Below are positions 43,203 to 56,805 of a DNA stretch of 64,000 bases, one piece after another. Below the pieces are notes generated by a model. It did not search any database. It was not told where the DNA came from and saw only the letters and a program-made list of their open reading frames with translations. Position 1 is the first letter of the stretch, and each line of letters opens with the position of its first letter. The DNA comes from Campylorhamphus procurvoides (lineage: Eukaryota; Chordata; Aves; Passeriformes; Dendrocolaptidae), in NCBI GenBank assembly GCA_013396655.1, contig WBMV01008303.1, forward strand, positions 124,001 to 188,000. Reading direction: 5' to 3'. A program made the position numbers and the translations under genes.

Positions 43203-43240
43203 GGGTTTTTTGTCTGGTTGGTTGGTTGGTTTTTTTTCCC
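43203..43240. repeat. GGTT-rich low-complexity tract
   Basis: Three GGTT units followed by a T run, a simple repeat without further meaning. Confidence 0.7.
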
Positions 43241-43787
43241 AAGGGAAAGCAACTAACTGAACAGTTTTCATTCCTTTCTTTAAGGTCATGCTTATTTTTG
43301 CCTCACACTTATGTTGCACAAAACTCTCTGGGCTCAAAGGGATTATTTTGTTATGTAAATCATGATGGATAAGTGCAATGCTGTTTTTGCAAACAGCATT
43401 GTTAGGCACTTAGTAACTTCATCATCTGTGAAACTGGTGAAGAGTAATTATAAACGTTGCACAATTCCACACCATGAGCAAATAGGAAAATACAGGAAAT
43501 ACCTGTGTTCCAGCTCTCTGTCTAGGAGGATAATTTCACTTATCCGAAAGTGCACCTCTGTCAATGAAGAAATGTTACAGCCATTAACTACTTCCTTGGA
43601 GTGTCTAAGGCAGACTTTTTGCTCTTGAATTAAGCGTCCCACTGCAATTATGATAAAACCAATTTTTTAACAGATGTTTGCTTGGGTCTTGTTTTGTGTC
43701 AGCATTTGGTCCTGTAGGTGATCAGAGCAATCTTGTGCAAGAACCTTCTCTTTGTCAGTGTTAGGCAATAACCATAATGGGCTTGAA

Positions 43788-44097
43788 GGTGTTAAGAGGA
43801 TGGAGCCAGGCTCTTCTTGGTGATGCTGAGCAATAGGACAAGAAGCATTAGACAGAAAATGATGCACAGGAAGTTCCACTTGAACATGAGAAAGAACTTC
43901 TTTACTGTGTAGGTGACAGAACACTGGAACACATTGCCCTGAGAGGCTGTGGAGTCTCCCTTAGTGGACATATTCCAGAAACTTCTGGACAAAGTCCTGT
44001 GCCATGTGCTCTGGGATGACCCTGCTGGAGCAGGAAGGTGGGACCAGATCACCGCCTCTGGTCCCTTCCAGTCTGAACCATTCTGTGCTTCTGTGCT
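43788..44097 (+). mobile_element. CR1 LINE 3' fragment
   Basis: It contains GGATGGAGCCAGGCTCTTCT, GAACTTCTTTACTGTG, GAGAGGCTGTGGAGTCTCCC and the terminal CCATTCTGTGCTTCTGTG. Plus orientation, about 310 bases, moderately diverged. Confidence 0.9.
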
Positions 44098-44252
44098 GAG
44101 AGGCTTTACACTGGAAAGTGGTTCTGCAAGAGATAAACATCCTTTCTTGCTCATGCCTGTTACAGAGTTACTTGAAGAACAACTTCTAGGTTACCAGCTG
44201 ATGCTTACCCACTCCCCACTCAGTAATGTTCAGCTTCACTTCTGCAGCTCAG

Positions 44253-44299
44253 TCTTCTTGATCTTTGGGGGTCCTTTCCAACTCAGAATATTCTGTGGG
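44253..44299 (+). mobile_element. CR1 3'-end remnant
   Basis: GGGGTCCTTTCCAACTCAGA followed by ATATTCTGTGGGA is a short CR1 terminus. Confidence 0.55.
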
Positions 44300-44554
44300 A
44301 AATTACCTATTTGCAATGTGCAAATAGGTTTTAGGTAAGCCCCTTCGGAAAAACACTGTAAGTCAGTAATGTTTATAACTTTTCATGTAACTCCAATTTG
44401 CAGCTGCTCTGTGTGCTTATTCTCCTTTGGACCTCTTCCATCTAGACAATGTTTTCTGTAAGCACAGCCAGAAATGGGCTGGAAGCCTTATACATGTGCT
44501 GCAGTTACTGAGATATTCCTGTTTCCCAGCAAACAGGTCCTGTTCTGTGACAGC

Positions 44555-44892
44555 TGTGGGAGGTGCTCCCCCCTTCACCCCCCAGCTCACAGTCCCCGAG
44601 ATGCCCCAGAGAGAGCCACACGGAGGCCACAGGAAGGGAAGCAGAGAGAGAGTTTATTAACATGGCTGGAGGTATATATAGGTTTTAGGGGAATCCAAAT
44701 TGCTACCAATAAAAATCAAGGGATAACAACCAATGGGAAAGGGTTAACTAAGGGCCAATAGGGAAACTTAAACAGAGGCCTTCAAAGCCAAATTCCAGAG
44801 GACTTAGCTACATAGATAAGGGGTGTCTCAGGGGGTCTTGGGAAGAAGAAGGATGACCCAGTAAAAAAAGACAAGGAATCCATTTTACAACA
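44555..44892 (-). mobile_element. Solo LTR of an endogenous retrovirus
   Basis: On the minus strand the order is typical of an LTR: a CAAT-like stretch, a TATATATA box (44673-44680), then AATAAA (44653-44658) about 20 bases on, then a CT-rich U5-like end. Edges are approximate (TG...CA) and no clear target-site duplication is seen. No viral coding sequence is attached. Confidence 0.55.
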
Positions 44893-45102
44893 CAGTAAAA
44901 GCTTCAGTTTTTAAGACACTTTGGCTAGCTTCTTCATTTTCTTCACAGACCTGTTTCTGGCATGATTTTTCCCATTTCTGATACTGCAAGTCCTCTGCCG
45001 CACTGTTCCAAACAAGGTTTAACTATCCTGCTTTAAAATGTCAGGGACTTTGTGCCATTGAAGGTAGAATTGACATTTCCATTTAGATAGAAAGGACCAA
45101 AG

Positions 45103-45760
45103 TAAGTCACCGAATGGGTCAGGTTGGAAGGGACCACAATGGGTCATCTGGTTCAAACTTCCCTGCTGAATAGGGTCATCCCAGAGCACATGGCACAGGA
45201 TTGCATCAAGACTGTTAAGGAATATTTCCAGTGAGGGCGACTCCACACCGTCTCTGGGCAACCTGTTCCAGTGCTCAGTCACCCACATGGGATAGGCAAA
45301 GGTTCTTCCTCATGTTTAGGTGGAACTTCTGTGCATCAGTTCCTGCCCATTACCTCTTGTGTCACTGGTGGACACCACTGAGCAGAGCCTGGGCCATGCT
45401 CTGCCCCCTCCCTGCAGGCACTGACAGACATGGATGGGGTCCCCTCTCAGTCACCTCTGCTGGAGGCTGAACAGCCCCAGCTCCCTCAGCCTTTCCTTGT
45501 AAGGGAGATACTTCAGTCCCTCCATTATCTCCAAAGACTCTGCTGGACCTGCTCCAGGAGTTCCATGTCCCTCCTGTCCTGAGGAGCCCAGAACTGGACA
45601 CAGCACTGTAGACACACCTTACCAGAGCAGAGGGTCAGGATCACCTCTCTGACCTGCTGGCAATGCTTTTCCTAATGCACCCCAGAATACCATTGCCCTC
45701 CTTGACCCCCAGGACACACTGCTGACTCAGGGGCAGCTTGTTGTTCACCAGGATCCTGCA
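45103..45760 (-). mobile_element. CR1 LINE 3' region, longest copy in window
   Basis: About 660 bases in minus orientation, from the terminal GGTTGGAAGGGACC stretch through CTGGGCAACCTGTTCCAGTG and AGGCTGAACAGCCCCAGCTC to CCTTGACCCCCAGGACACAC. It covers the 3' UTR and perhaps the end of ORF2, but no intact reverse transcriptase frame remains. Confidence 0.9.
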
Positions 45761-45771
45761 ATGGACTGAAA

Positions 45772-46554
45772 TGTTGTTGTCTTAAACATTGCCAAAATCA
45801 TAGAAAGACTTTTTGTCAAACTGTAAGGAAGTAACTGCCTGTCTGTGACCACCAAAGCCTGACTGGAATTTGGACTGTGAAGGGGGACTTGAGATAAGAC
45901 TATTGTCTGATCATCTCAGAAGAATATATGTGTGTTAAGAATGAGTTGTAGCTGAGCTCAGGGGGTGTCAGGGTGGGAGTGGAGGGCAAAGGGAAAGGGT
46001 TTTGGGGGTGTGATGGCAAAATCTCTCCACACCAAACCATAGGAGTAAACTCCACTCTGGGAAGACAACCTACACACAGGACATTCATGTAAGAGGCAGC
46101 TGAGAAGGGCTCATAAACCATGAAAGAACTCCAAAGCCCCCCGTGACTCGTTCCTGGGGCCTTCCAACACCTGCATGTGATCCAAGTGAGGCAACAGGTC
46201 TAGAGTCTGTCACAAAAGACTGCAAAGCTTCCCACCCCCCTAGGGTCAGTGCCTGGGCATCTCCTGAATGGATATTAATCCACTGGACTCTGTGTTTTGG
46301 GGGACCCTCACCACTGAGAAGACCAGAAGAAATGGACACAAGGGGTGCCACCAGGTTCCACATCGTGATACATTTTCTATTTTAATCTCTGTCAATTCAC
46401 TTCTTTCCCCCTCTTTTTCCTATTTCTTTCTATCTCTCTTTCTCTGCCTCACATTTACCATTAAATAAACCCCATCCTATTGACTGTGGCATCTTGTTTG
46501 AACCCTAATTTGGGCAGAGGAGTTTCTAATAATTTTAATAACCGGATTATAACA
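45772..46554 (+). mobile_element. Probable LTR element
   Basis: A non-CR1 block between a CR1 and unique sequence, starting TGTTGTTGTC and ending GGATTATAACA. It has AATAAA at 46464-46469 followed by a U5-like end and a long pyrimidine tract before it (46390-46445). No clean target-site duplication, so the borders are approximate. Confidence 0.4.
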
Positions 46555-49500
46555 GATCCCCTAGTTCTTCTCCACAGAGCTGCTTTCCCGCGGCTCAGCC
46601 AATTAAAATAAATAAGATCAATTATTCCTTGCTGTGTGTAGTGCTGCAGGAGAAAACCGAGGATGGGATGTTGTACACCACAACTGAAAGAGCTACAATT
46701 GTTATTAAAAGGAGCTTGGGGGATGTGCCTCTATTGTCTCATGCTATAGAGGTCTGTATTTCTTCACAAATTTTAAGTCTTGTATTGCAAGTCAAAGTTA
46801 CAAAAGGTGTTGTAACACATCTACCAAGAAATTCAGGTGGACTGAGGCTTATTTAAAAGCAGAATTTCAAAATATTCATAAAAATTTGGCAGGCTTTTCA
46901 AGACTCTTGTTGTTATAAACGTTCAACCCAGATTATTTTTGTCAAATTCCCGGAGACAGTCTTTCAAACAAACTCCGATAGAATTTCAAACAAAGTGAAA
47001 GGATTATGGTTTGTAATATGGAGTACTGCTGATTCACACCATCATTAATTTTTATTTGGGAAAAATGAGCATCAAGCTAATAATAGTACTTGTGTTTGTC
47101 AATGTCTGAGTTTAACTTTGTTTAAATGTCCATTAAATGGCTGCATGACCACTATTTTTGTTTTTAATTCTGTGAATTAGACTTCGGAGTACTGAAATCA
47201 ATTATTAAATTAGATTTTTAATTTCATTTACAGACTGATTTTTATAATAAATTATGACCAATTAAACTAATTTGCCCATGCATATGCATAAATTTTTGTA
47301 AATTCTTGTTGGTGCCCAGTATGTCAAAAGTAGTAGTATGTGATAGTTAAAATTTGTGCTAAGATTGGTTTTTTGTGTTTTCTCACCATTTTCTTCCATC
47401 GATTCTTTTGGATGCAAGCAATCTTGCATTTACCAGCATGTATTTGGAATAACTGTAAGCTTTGTGGTTTTAATGATATGCCATGTCTTGCTGCTTCCAA
47501 AGCACATAGTCTATTAAGTTATTCTGCAAAACTCGCCATTTGGAAGATCATTTAATGTCATTAAAGTCACTTAGTGATTTTTTTTCCTCCTGATTGAAAA
47601 ACTGCCAATTGAATTGTTTTTATTCCTCTCTCTCTTCTTGCTTTCTCCCTTTTCATAATTATTGTAACATTTTATTCTTTTTTTTTTCAGTTATGAACAG
47701 TTCTTATCCTAATCCAAAGGTTTTATGTGCCTCCAGTTCTCCTCCCCATCCCACCGGGAGAGTGAGCAAGTGGCTGTGTGGTACTTGGTTACCAGCTGAG
47801 GTTGAACCATGGCAAAGCTGTAAAGCATTCTCTGCATCTCCTTTGTGGCACCTGACAGCAGGTTTTCACTGTCATCTTCTGAATTAATGTGCTTGGCAGT
47901 CACTGTCCTCTGGAACTGATAATGAGCTGAATGGAGAGGCTCTTCCCCCCGGACTCTGCTGCAGGGCAGGTGTTTTCCCAGTCATCCTGTTACTGGTGTG
48001 CAGGGACCATGAACAGGGAAGCTATAAGAAGCTATCCCTATCAGTTTGGTGTTGAGACTGGATCCCAGGGTTCCTGCCTCATGATGTAGCTGTACAAGCA
48101 CACATCCACACACCCCCACCATCCCCTCTTCCCCACCTCCCTACCCTCCTGCTCTTGGAAAGCTGCAAAATCAGGTCTGCGACATGGTGGAGACACATTC
48201 CCTCTGCAACGTGTTTGCTTCCTGAACAGTAATAGCTCTAAAGTAGCTTAGTCCTGCTGAGATCCAGGACCTAGATGTGACCCTTTTAAGGGCAGAAATG
48301 TTTCTGCTTGCTTTGTTGGGTCAATATTTGTGTCCCATTGTTTGACATGAAACACGAAGCAGTACTTTGGTAGAGTTAGGTAGAACTCCATTAGTTAGGC
48401 AGAACTCAGTTTTACTCTGTATTATCTTGGACTAGAGCAGTAGAATCAAAGAACACTGAAGCTATAGGTAAGAGATATTGCTCATTTTTTGTATTGGTGT
48501 GGTTGTGCTTTAGGTGTAAAGATACAAAGTGTAACCTCAGCTTCCAAGGAATCAATAGATTCAAACTGTGGCTATTCCTGACTGAGCACAATAAAGGTGA
48601 AACCGTGCCCCTATAAAGATTTCAGGTATTCTGGGTATTCTATTCAAACCATTCTGTGTTTGGACAATTAAGCCAGTGTTCCTTAGTCTCAAATCAAGCA
48701 TCTTCTGCGTAGCAAAAGCTGAGGTGCAGTATGTCATCTTGAGCACATTGTAGGCATGCACAGAGCTGCAGAAGGAGACACAGGGGGCTTTGGCCACAGT
48801 CGTGCAGCCTCCACGGAAAATACAAATGCTTCTCCATGAAGGTCACTGGGCCCACCCATGTCCCCTTTGCCTCAGGTTATGGCTAAAGGAAAACAAGACA
48901 GGCAGGTTAAGTTTAATATGCTGGGTAAACCAGGAGCTCTGTATTAAATTTGCAACTCTGACTTCACATTTGTCCTGTTTTTTTACTTTGGGCAGTTCAC
49001 TGTTCTATGTTGTAGGTACTTCATCTGTAAGGGTTCCTTTTATCCTGAGCAGTTTTCTTTGATATCCGTGGAGCAATGACATAGCAAGGTAATCACGGAA
49101 TATTTAATACAGGACAATCTTTCTGTTGCTCTCTGTAGGACAGGCTGGTTAATAGCAGGATAATGTATATTCTAGATTACTCATGTAAGGGGGAAAATTG
49201 ACTTTTCCTGTTAAGGGTCGCTGTAGCTTTACAGTGCTTGGTGGCACAAAGAGTAGGTGCCATTATGTCTGGACAGTTTTTTGAGTGGTGCAATTGTGGC
49301 TATTATACTCTCTTGAGAAACTGGGGAATAAAACAGAAAAGACAGCTGGAATTCAGACTGTTATCTTTTCTAATCAGGCTCTAATGATTTCTTACTTGTT
49401 TGTTTTGGGGTTTTTTTGACAGTCTAAGAGTGGTGGGTTCTGAAAAACAGAGCACTGGGATGGACATCAGAAATTATACTTACAGTCTCAGAGGTCTGGG

Positions 49501-50117
49501 ATGTCATGAAATTTCCCTGGAAATCTAAAAATAATTGTCTTCAGAAAACACTTGAGAACTTGGCTGCTGTGATTGTGAAGTTGCCTGGTTTTAGTCTTGC
49601 AGATTGTTACAGTCATTTCTCCTGATAAAGAGGGGAAATAATTCTATTTTATAAATGTGTTCAGTGTTTCTTTATGCTTATAGTGAGTAATTTATTCTGG
49701 AACAGGATAAAACACTGTTGTCAGAGAAACTGAGTAGTAAAGATAAAACAATCTAGATAAATCTAGTCCTTCAAAGGGTTATACTGTGTCATGAGAGCTG
49801 AATATGTGTCAGCCATAAGCAGGGGGAAAAAAAAAAACAAAAAAGGAAAAAAAAGAATGGGAGTGTTGCTGTTTTAAAGCTCCTTAGGTTCTGAAATAGG
49901 GGAAGAAGCATTGCCTGAAGGGCAAAGGTTATGTGCAATCATTCATCAAGCAGAGTCACAGATATCCAGAGCCTGCTAGAGGCAGAAAAGTCTGCTCATT
50001 CGCTTGGTCCCAGCCCCACAGTGAATGGGAGCTGAACTGAGTTATTACACCCTAGTCCCTCAATTCCATCTCTTGCGAGTCAGTTTGCTTTCTGTGCTCT
50101 GTCCATTTGGGGGGAAA
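46555..50117. other. Unique AT-rich sequence, no gene recognised
   Basis: No recognisable exon. It contains a pyrimidine tract before 47690, C-rich sequence near 48100-48150 and an A-rich run at 49827-49858. Confidence 0.55.
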
Positions 50118-50318
50118 GGAAACTCACAGAAGTGTTGGTTGGAAGGAACCTGTGGAAGTCAAGCAGTGCAGTCTCCTGCCACAGTGGGATTGATGCCACT
50201 CCTGGATAGGGGCAGTCCTGGCTTTGTTTAGCTGAGCCTTGAAAGTTTCCAGGGTTAGAGATTCCAGCACCTCTCTGTGTAGGTCAGTCTAGTATTGCAC
50301 TGCTCTCCCAGTGTCAAG
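50118..50318 (-). mobile_element. CR1 LINE 3' fragment, diverged
   Basis: AGAAGTGTTGGTTGGAAGGA, then GATTCCAGCACCTCTCTG and CACTGCTCTCCCAGTG resemble the reverse complement of a CR1 end with indels. Confidence 0.55.
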
Positions 50319-53300
50319 TTCAGGCACTTAATGAAAGAGATTACAGTGCACGACAGGTTACGATTGTCCTGTGAAATCACTCTTTTAGAGGTCTCATTGG
50401 AAGTGTGGGGTAGATGAAGGAATGAGAGAGGCAGCCTGGAAATAGTTTACTTTAAACTAGTTTTTTTAATAAATATATGACACAACTTGCACATTTTAAC
50501 CATATGAATAAGGCTAAGAAAGTTTCATTGCAAATGCCTTTTAAAAATGGTGTTGTTATTATGTTTAAGTTTAAATATGAAAACATTAATTTTTGACTAT
50601 GCTGCTGAAAATCATATATTCATCACAAACTCACTATTTCCAACTGTATTTTAAGTCTCTCTTCATAGTTTAGAGGTAGCTGTGAGCCAGGAAACACTGT
50701 TAGCTTACAAATCATGACAACCTCTTGACATACAATCAAGTCACTGAACAAGCCAGTTTGGGAAGGTTGAACAAAATTCATTGTCACTGGTTTCTTTGGT
50801 GTCATTCAATTCAGTCTGAGCTTTTCTACATGCAACACTTGGTGATAAAAGGTGACTGAATCTCTGATGCAAAAAGCATCCTTCCAGATCCTTCATCTTT
50901 TCTGTTGTGAATGGAACATAATCCAAAACTAAAGGATCACACCTACAACAAATAAATTAACTGGATTCAATTTTGTAACACAAAGTGAATGTTTCCTAAT
51001 CAAATATTTCCATGTTTTCATGCAAGTATACATATATGCACACTCAGTTGATATGTTCTGTTTTCTGCAGATGAGATCAGTTTATTTTTCCTCAGACTGA
51101 GTCAAGAGACAGGAAAATTCAGTTTCCAAAACATGGATGCATTGTGGAAGCTTCTGAAAGGAGAAATGTAAAATTATATTGTTTTATTTTTAAATTACTT
51201 TTTTAAAGAATGTAAGCAGCTTGATGGGGAACTTATTTTGGGTTTCTTTAGTTTCTTTGTACTTTCAAGTGTTCAGTCACACATTTGAGTAGATTATTCT
51301 TATTAATGCTTTGGGTAATGACAGTTCCAGCAGACTGGCAGGAGAAGATTTGCATCTCTGCTTTTGAGGTTGCAGCAGTTGGCTCTGCTGGAAACATTTC
51401 CTGAAATGCTCTGCTGGACTACCGATTGTCATTTCCCATTGTATGTATTTGTTTCTGATGCATGTCAAGTGAATGTTGTCCTCACATTAGTGTAATTGGC
51501 AACACCAATATTGTTTATATTCTTACCTCCACACCGTAACTCTTCAGGCAGATAATTCTCCATGAATTTTAAACAATACTGGCTGATTGTTGTGCTTGTC
51601 TCTGTGGATGAATATAAGGTAGCCAGGGAGAGGACTCTGCTGTATTCTAATTAATTCTCTCTGCAGGAGGTGGATCTTTTTTTAACTGGAGCTGAAAGGT
51701 GAGGCTTGTTCCACAACAGGCACAGTCACGTAAGTGTTTTTTCAATGTGTGAACCACAGAGCTCCTTCTGTCCATTAAGCCACCCATATGACCATAGGAA
51801 AGTGCTCATAGGCCAACATCTGGTGCATTCAATTTGTAAAAATTAGTTTAGATCTGGTTTTTACTGATACTAGAAAATACTTCATGTCCTGAAATGCAAT
51901 CTGGGGGAATGTGTAAGCTTGAGAAAGACTTTTGACGACGAAAAATGAGGTAAGTTTTAGATACTTAGGGAAGTTATTAATGTTTGGTAACTGTGTTTTG
52001 TGAAGGAAAAATGAAGATTTTTATCTTCAAGATAAGGAAAAAAAATTAATGTTTTGCCTCTCTCTGTATTGAAGGAAGGTAGAGGAGAGAGGAACATTCA
52101 ATTGGTTTCTGTTGGCAGGGTGCCAGCAGCAAGAGGAAAGGAAATTATTTTAGTTCCTGAAGGGACTCAGAGAAGGTGAAACCAATTCCATTTTGTTAAC
52201 TGAATTTGATAAAGAGAAACTGAATTGTTTTTGCAAATGAAACTGAGGTTTTAGGCATGGAAAGGATAATGCAGTTGTTTCACGCCCCCCACGCCCCGCT
52301 GCTTTTCTTCATTAAGGAGCTTTTGTAAGGCTGCTATCTTGAAAATGGTAAGACAGTCCTTACCTCAGGAAGTTCAGCACATAATGCATATGTGTATAAG
52401 GAAGAAAAATCCCCATGCATGTTAATTCTTAATGATACAGTCAGAAATAAGCCTGTAGTGAATTATATGGACCTGACAGGAGAGCTCACTTATTGATGAT
52501 GTGTTGCATGCTATTCTGAGATGGTTTCAGGAGGAAGGAAAGTGGCTGATTGCATTTCCTGTAGAATATTCCTCACAAAGCCTGAGTTTTGCTTCAGGGG
52601 ATTCTGGACCTCAGTAGTCTGAGGGAAATAAAATAGTGAAACAGTTTTACTTGTATGTGTTGAGAAGCCACTGTCTTCATAGTGACTCTTTGTGACTGTG
52701 GTGTTTATAGAAATATTCCCTTTGGGGTGGATGGGGCAACATAGGGAAGACTTCAGAGATTTGGGTTACTTGATTTCATTTTTTGCTTAGTTAAGATGAC
52801 TCTCAGCAGAGTGTTCCTGAGCTGTACTCACAGATTCTTATCCCAGCCTCGAGAAGTTGTACTGATACCAGTGAAAGGTTCTTCTGGTCTCTGTGAAGGA
52901 AAAAAGTTAGTGCTGTTCATTTTGTTGATGCTGAGAAACTCACTGTGGAGTTGAAAAATGTAATTTTCATTGACATGATAAATAATGCCCAGTGAAGGTG
53001 TACATTCATAAATGTGTCATTTAATATGGAACTAATTGTCTATTCATACGTATGGCTTGTATATGTGTAATTAGAAGAATATGATCATGATTTTATTTCC
53101 ACGTGCATATGAATGAAAGATGTAGCCATTCTCTTCTTGTTTGTTGGTGTGGTTTTTTTGGTCATAATATCCTATTTTTCATATTTAAGTTTCTTTCCAA
53201 GCTCAGTACGCAGGATAAAAAGCAACTATGAAGTGTATGAATTTTTGATTGCAAGTCAGTGAGTGCAGCTAACATTGCTGTACAATGTATTTAAAAATCT

Positions 53301-53894
53301 GCCTGTAGTGACTTATCTCACTTATTTTTCCTGCTCTTGATTAGTGAGTACTAATTGTATTTTCACTTCTGCCCCATTTTCAGGGTGGTCTCTGGAGTGG
53401 TTTTACATACAGTGGTCAATCTGCTGCCATGTCGGTGCTGGGGGGCTGGTCCAGCCCTGCAGGGTGAAGCTGGCACGGCTGTACTGATGCAGAAACTCTT
53501 GAGAATTCAAGACCTCTGTCTCTTTTTGGGTTTTCCTTCAACCAAACAGGACGTTAGAATGGATGTAGGAGCTGGATTCAAGTCCCTGTTTTTTTCTGAG
53601 TCATGAAATTGTGTTGTAATTAATATGTACAATGTTCATCTAGTTCACATCTTGTAGATAAGTTGTAAAAACTGAAGTTCTGACCAGTAATTCCCTGTCA
53701 CTTTGACAACAGCCAGGGTTCTATCTATAGCTATACATGTGCCACCTGATTTATTTGCGTTCCACCTGCCTATAGATGACCCTGTAACTATCCTGCAATT
53801 CACGACTGGATTTTGTATTGCCTTTTTTATTATTATTATTTTCTCCTGTGACACTGGGCAATGTTTCTGTACTTTTTTCTCTGCTGAACTCTTG
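50319..53894. other. Unique sequence, no gene recognised
   Basis: AT-rich DNA without a recognisable exon, RNA gene or interspersed repeat. Confidence 0.5.
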
Positions 53895-54437
53895 TAATAC
53901 AACACCCTGCTCCACTCAGGTGAGACACCACCTGCAGAGCTATCACCAGCTCTGGGGGCTCAGCACAGGAATGACACAGAGCTGCTGGAGCAAGTCCAGA
54001 GGAGGTACCAAGATGATCAGAGGGATGGAGCAGCTCTGATGTGAGGAAAGGCTGGGAGAGTTGAGATTGTTCAGCCTGGAGATGAGAAGGTTCCTGGATA
54101 ATCTAATGTGGCCTTCCAGTGCCTGAAGGAGCTACAAGAAAGATGGAGAGAGACTATTGGCAAGGGTCTGGAGGGACAGGACAAGGGGAATATCTTCAAA
54201 CTGCCAGAGAGTAGGTTTAGATTAGATATTGGGAAGAAATCGTTCCCTGTGAGGGTGGGCAGGCCCTGGCACAGGTTGGGCAGAGAAGCTGTGGCTGCCC
54301 CATCCCTGGGAGTGTCCAAGGCCAGGTTGGACGGGGCTTGGAGCACCCTGGGCTAGTGGAAGGTGTCCCTGCCCATGGCATGGGGTGGAATGAGATGGGC
54401 TTTATGGTCCTTTCCAACCCAAACCATTCTGTGGTTC
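53895..54437 (+). mobile_element. CR1 LINE 3' region (about 540 bp)
   Basis: It runs from CACCTGCAGAGCTATCACCA through AGCCTGGAGATGAGAAGG and TTCCCTGTGAGGGTGGGCAG to CAACCCAAACCATTCTGTGG. Plus orientation, same group as the copies at 29.0 and 63.1 kb. Confidence 0.92.
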
Positions 54438-56674
54438 CACTGACTGAATATGAAAACATTCATACTGAGTTCCCAACTGTGAAGATATAACAAGTTTTAC
54501 CTACATAAGACTTTGCTTTTTACTATTTTCTGCTTGAGGCAGAGATTCTGTCCTTGCTTACCCCTCAACATGCATTTTGTGTGCATATGATAGTTCTCTG
54601 TCTTACCAGTTCACTGCTCACCTTCAGCACTGGTAGAAGTAGAAACTTATGAAGACAAACTTCCTGGTTTTAAAGTCTGGTTTAGACTTTAGGAGGACAA
54701 AAATATTGGCTTTTAAAATTTACACCTGGCTTTACATTTCAGAAGCAATGTGACAGCACAGTTTTAAGATTGATTTTTTTATTGTTTCTGTCAATAGCGT
54801 AAGGTAAAGAAGGCTCTTGGAAAATGCAATTAGGTGCAAGTTAAGTTTCAAAGCACGTTTTAACAATCCCTGTATTTTGAAGAGAAATCTGAGGGACATC
54901 ACGAAATTGTAAGGGGATTATACTCTATAGCATTTGGAAAATGCTGTTGGGACATTCTTGCTTGAGGTTTGCTTTTGTTTTGCACAAGAACGTGTCAATA
55001 CTGATTCTTCCTGATGAGCTTTTCTTTTAGGAAGTCAGGAAAATTGTAGTTACAGTTGCTGCATTTTGAAAATTGTAAGTCATAAGGCTTTTAACATATT
55101 TTCTTTTTTCTTTATTTTTATTTTGCATCTGTTAAACTTTTAAAAAACATTTATGAAAAGAAAAAAATTAGTTTCCTGAAAACCAGAGGTGGAAATTTTC
55201 TGAACTGCCTCATCTACAGTTCTGTATCTTGCAAAACAAGTTTTCATTAAAATTAGTAGATGTTGCAGTAAGAAACTTCTGGGGGAATGTGGCACATATC
55301 TGGTATCTTAATGAGCTCCCAAGTAACTAATTGCTATCCAGATCTACGTTTGTTTGAATGGTGGATCAATTTCAAGGCAGCAAACACGCCGAGATTGCTT
55401 CACTTACAAGAATTGGAATCTTAGCTGTTTTTAATTAATCTGAGAAGTGGAGAGAATATTATTCTCTGAGAGGATGCGGTTTTGTTTGCTTGGTTTCTAG
55501 AGCTGGGAATTTTAATTTTTTCTTGTTAGCAATTTGTTTTTCATAAACCAAGCCTTAAAGATATGTCATCCATATTACTCACCTAAGATCAGGCTGGCTT
55601 TCTTGTAAATGATTCTGTATGCTTCCAGTTCTTCTATTTGACAGGAGAAAGAGCAGGAAATCCATTTCCTCATTACTTAGAAAATACTGGATTTGTTTGC
55701 AAAACAGTAGAAATTGAAATTTCACTGGACTTACCAGAACAACTCTAATTTTATGCTGGATTTTCTTGAAATAAGATCACAAATATTTTCAGTGAAAAAG
55801 TGAAATCTGTCCACACTGAGAGTGAAGGCTAAGGACAAAATGCCTTCCTAACAAAGGCAGCAATTTTTGAGGAAGATTTTTTATTTACTACAATCTCGGA
55901 ATGATACACTTGCAGGAGAAGATGCTATAGCTGCAGCAGGACTTACTCAAGGGAGGCACTCTGAATTCTGAAACACTCTGTAGTGTCAGAAATGTGATTA
56001 ATGCAGGGTCTAAACCTTGAACCACTTAAATTTTGATTTTCTATTTTCTCTTGTTACAGTTTTTACTTGTTTTTCTCTGCTCTTAGTTAAAGCATATCCA
56101 GCTTTTCAGATAGAAGATATGTGGCTTTCCTCAAATAGAAGAGAGATTTTGTTCATGTTTTTGAGCACCTCTAAAGGGTATGCTGGAAAATCAAAAGAGA
56201 GATTATTTTAAATTAAGGTCTGCTTTCAGAAGGCTTGATGATTGTCATGGGTTGGTTTTGTTACAGAGGGGAGTGCGGGATGTGTATCTTGTGACAGGCA
56301 TCAGACATGCCCTTTTTGAGATATGAGTTACAGCAGAGTTATCCACACTTTCAACAAATGCAGCCTGAGATACTGCAGTCCTATGCGTGTGTTTAACCCT
56401 TGGTTTGCAACCCAGGACACTTTTTTCTTATTAGAATCTTGCAGAGCCTTGAAAACCCATCTCAAACATGAGGAAGCTGCTTGGAAAGAAATAACAGCTG
56501 CACCTCTTTGGCCAGAGCTCTTTGAGAGCACATTTACACTCCCACTTAAATTCATTTTTTCCGTAATTATTACTTTGGCTCTGAAGAAGCAATAGGAGGA
56601 AACCTGGCAGCCAGAACACAATATCTGTCTTTCAGTTTCCCGTTATGCAATTTGTGACAGAGGAACAAATGCAT
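54438..56674. other. Unique sequence, no gene recognised
   Basis: AT-rich DNA. A short LTR-start-like motif at about 56248 is the only repeat hint, and it is not supported further. Confidence 0.45.
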
Positions 56675-56805
56675 TTGTGTAATTTAAAAGGCAGCTAGAT
56701 GTGGCACTTAGGGACATAGTTCAGTGGGGGACTTGGCAGTTCTGGGTTAATGGTTTGACTCGATCATCTTAGAGATCTCTTCCAACCTAAATGATTCTAT
56801 GATCA
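56675..56805 (+). mobile_element. CR1-type 3' fragment, other subfamily
   Basis: AGATGTGGCACTTAGGGACA followed by CTCTTCCAACCTAAATGATTC matches the end of a different avian CR1 subfamily with an ATGATTCT terminus. Confidence 0.7.

Noticed and set aside
56248..56620. LTR-like start (TGTCATGGGTTGGTTTTG)
   Set aside because: Only the opening resembles an LTR; no matching end, polyadenylation signal or target duplication was found.
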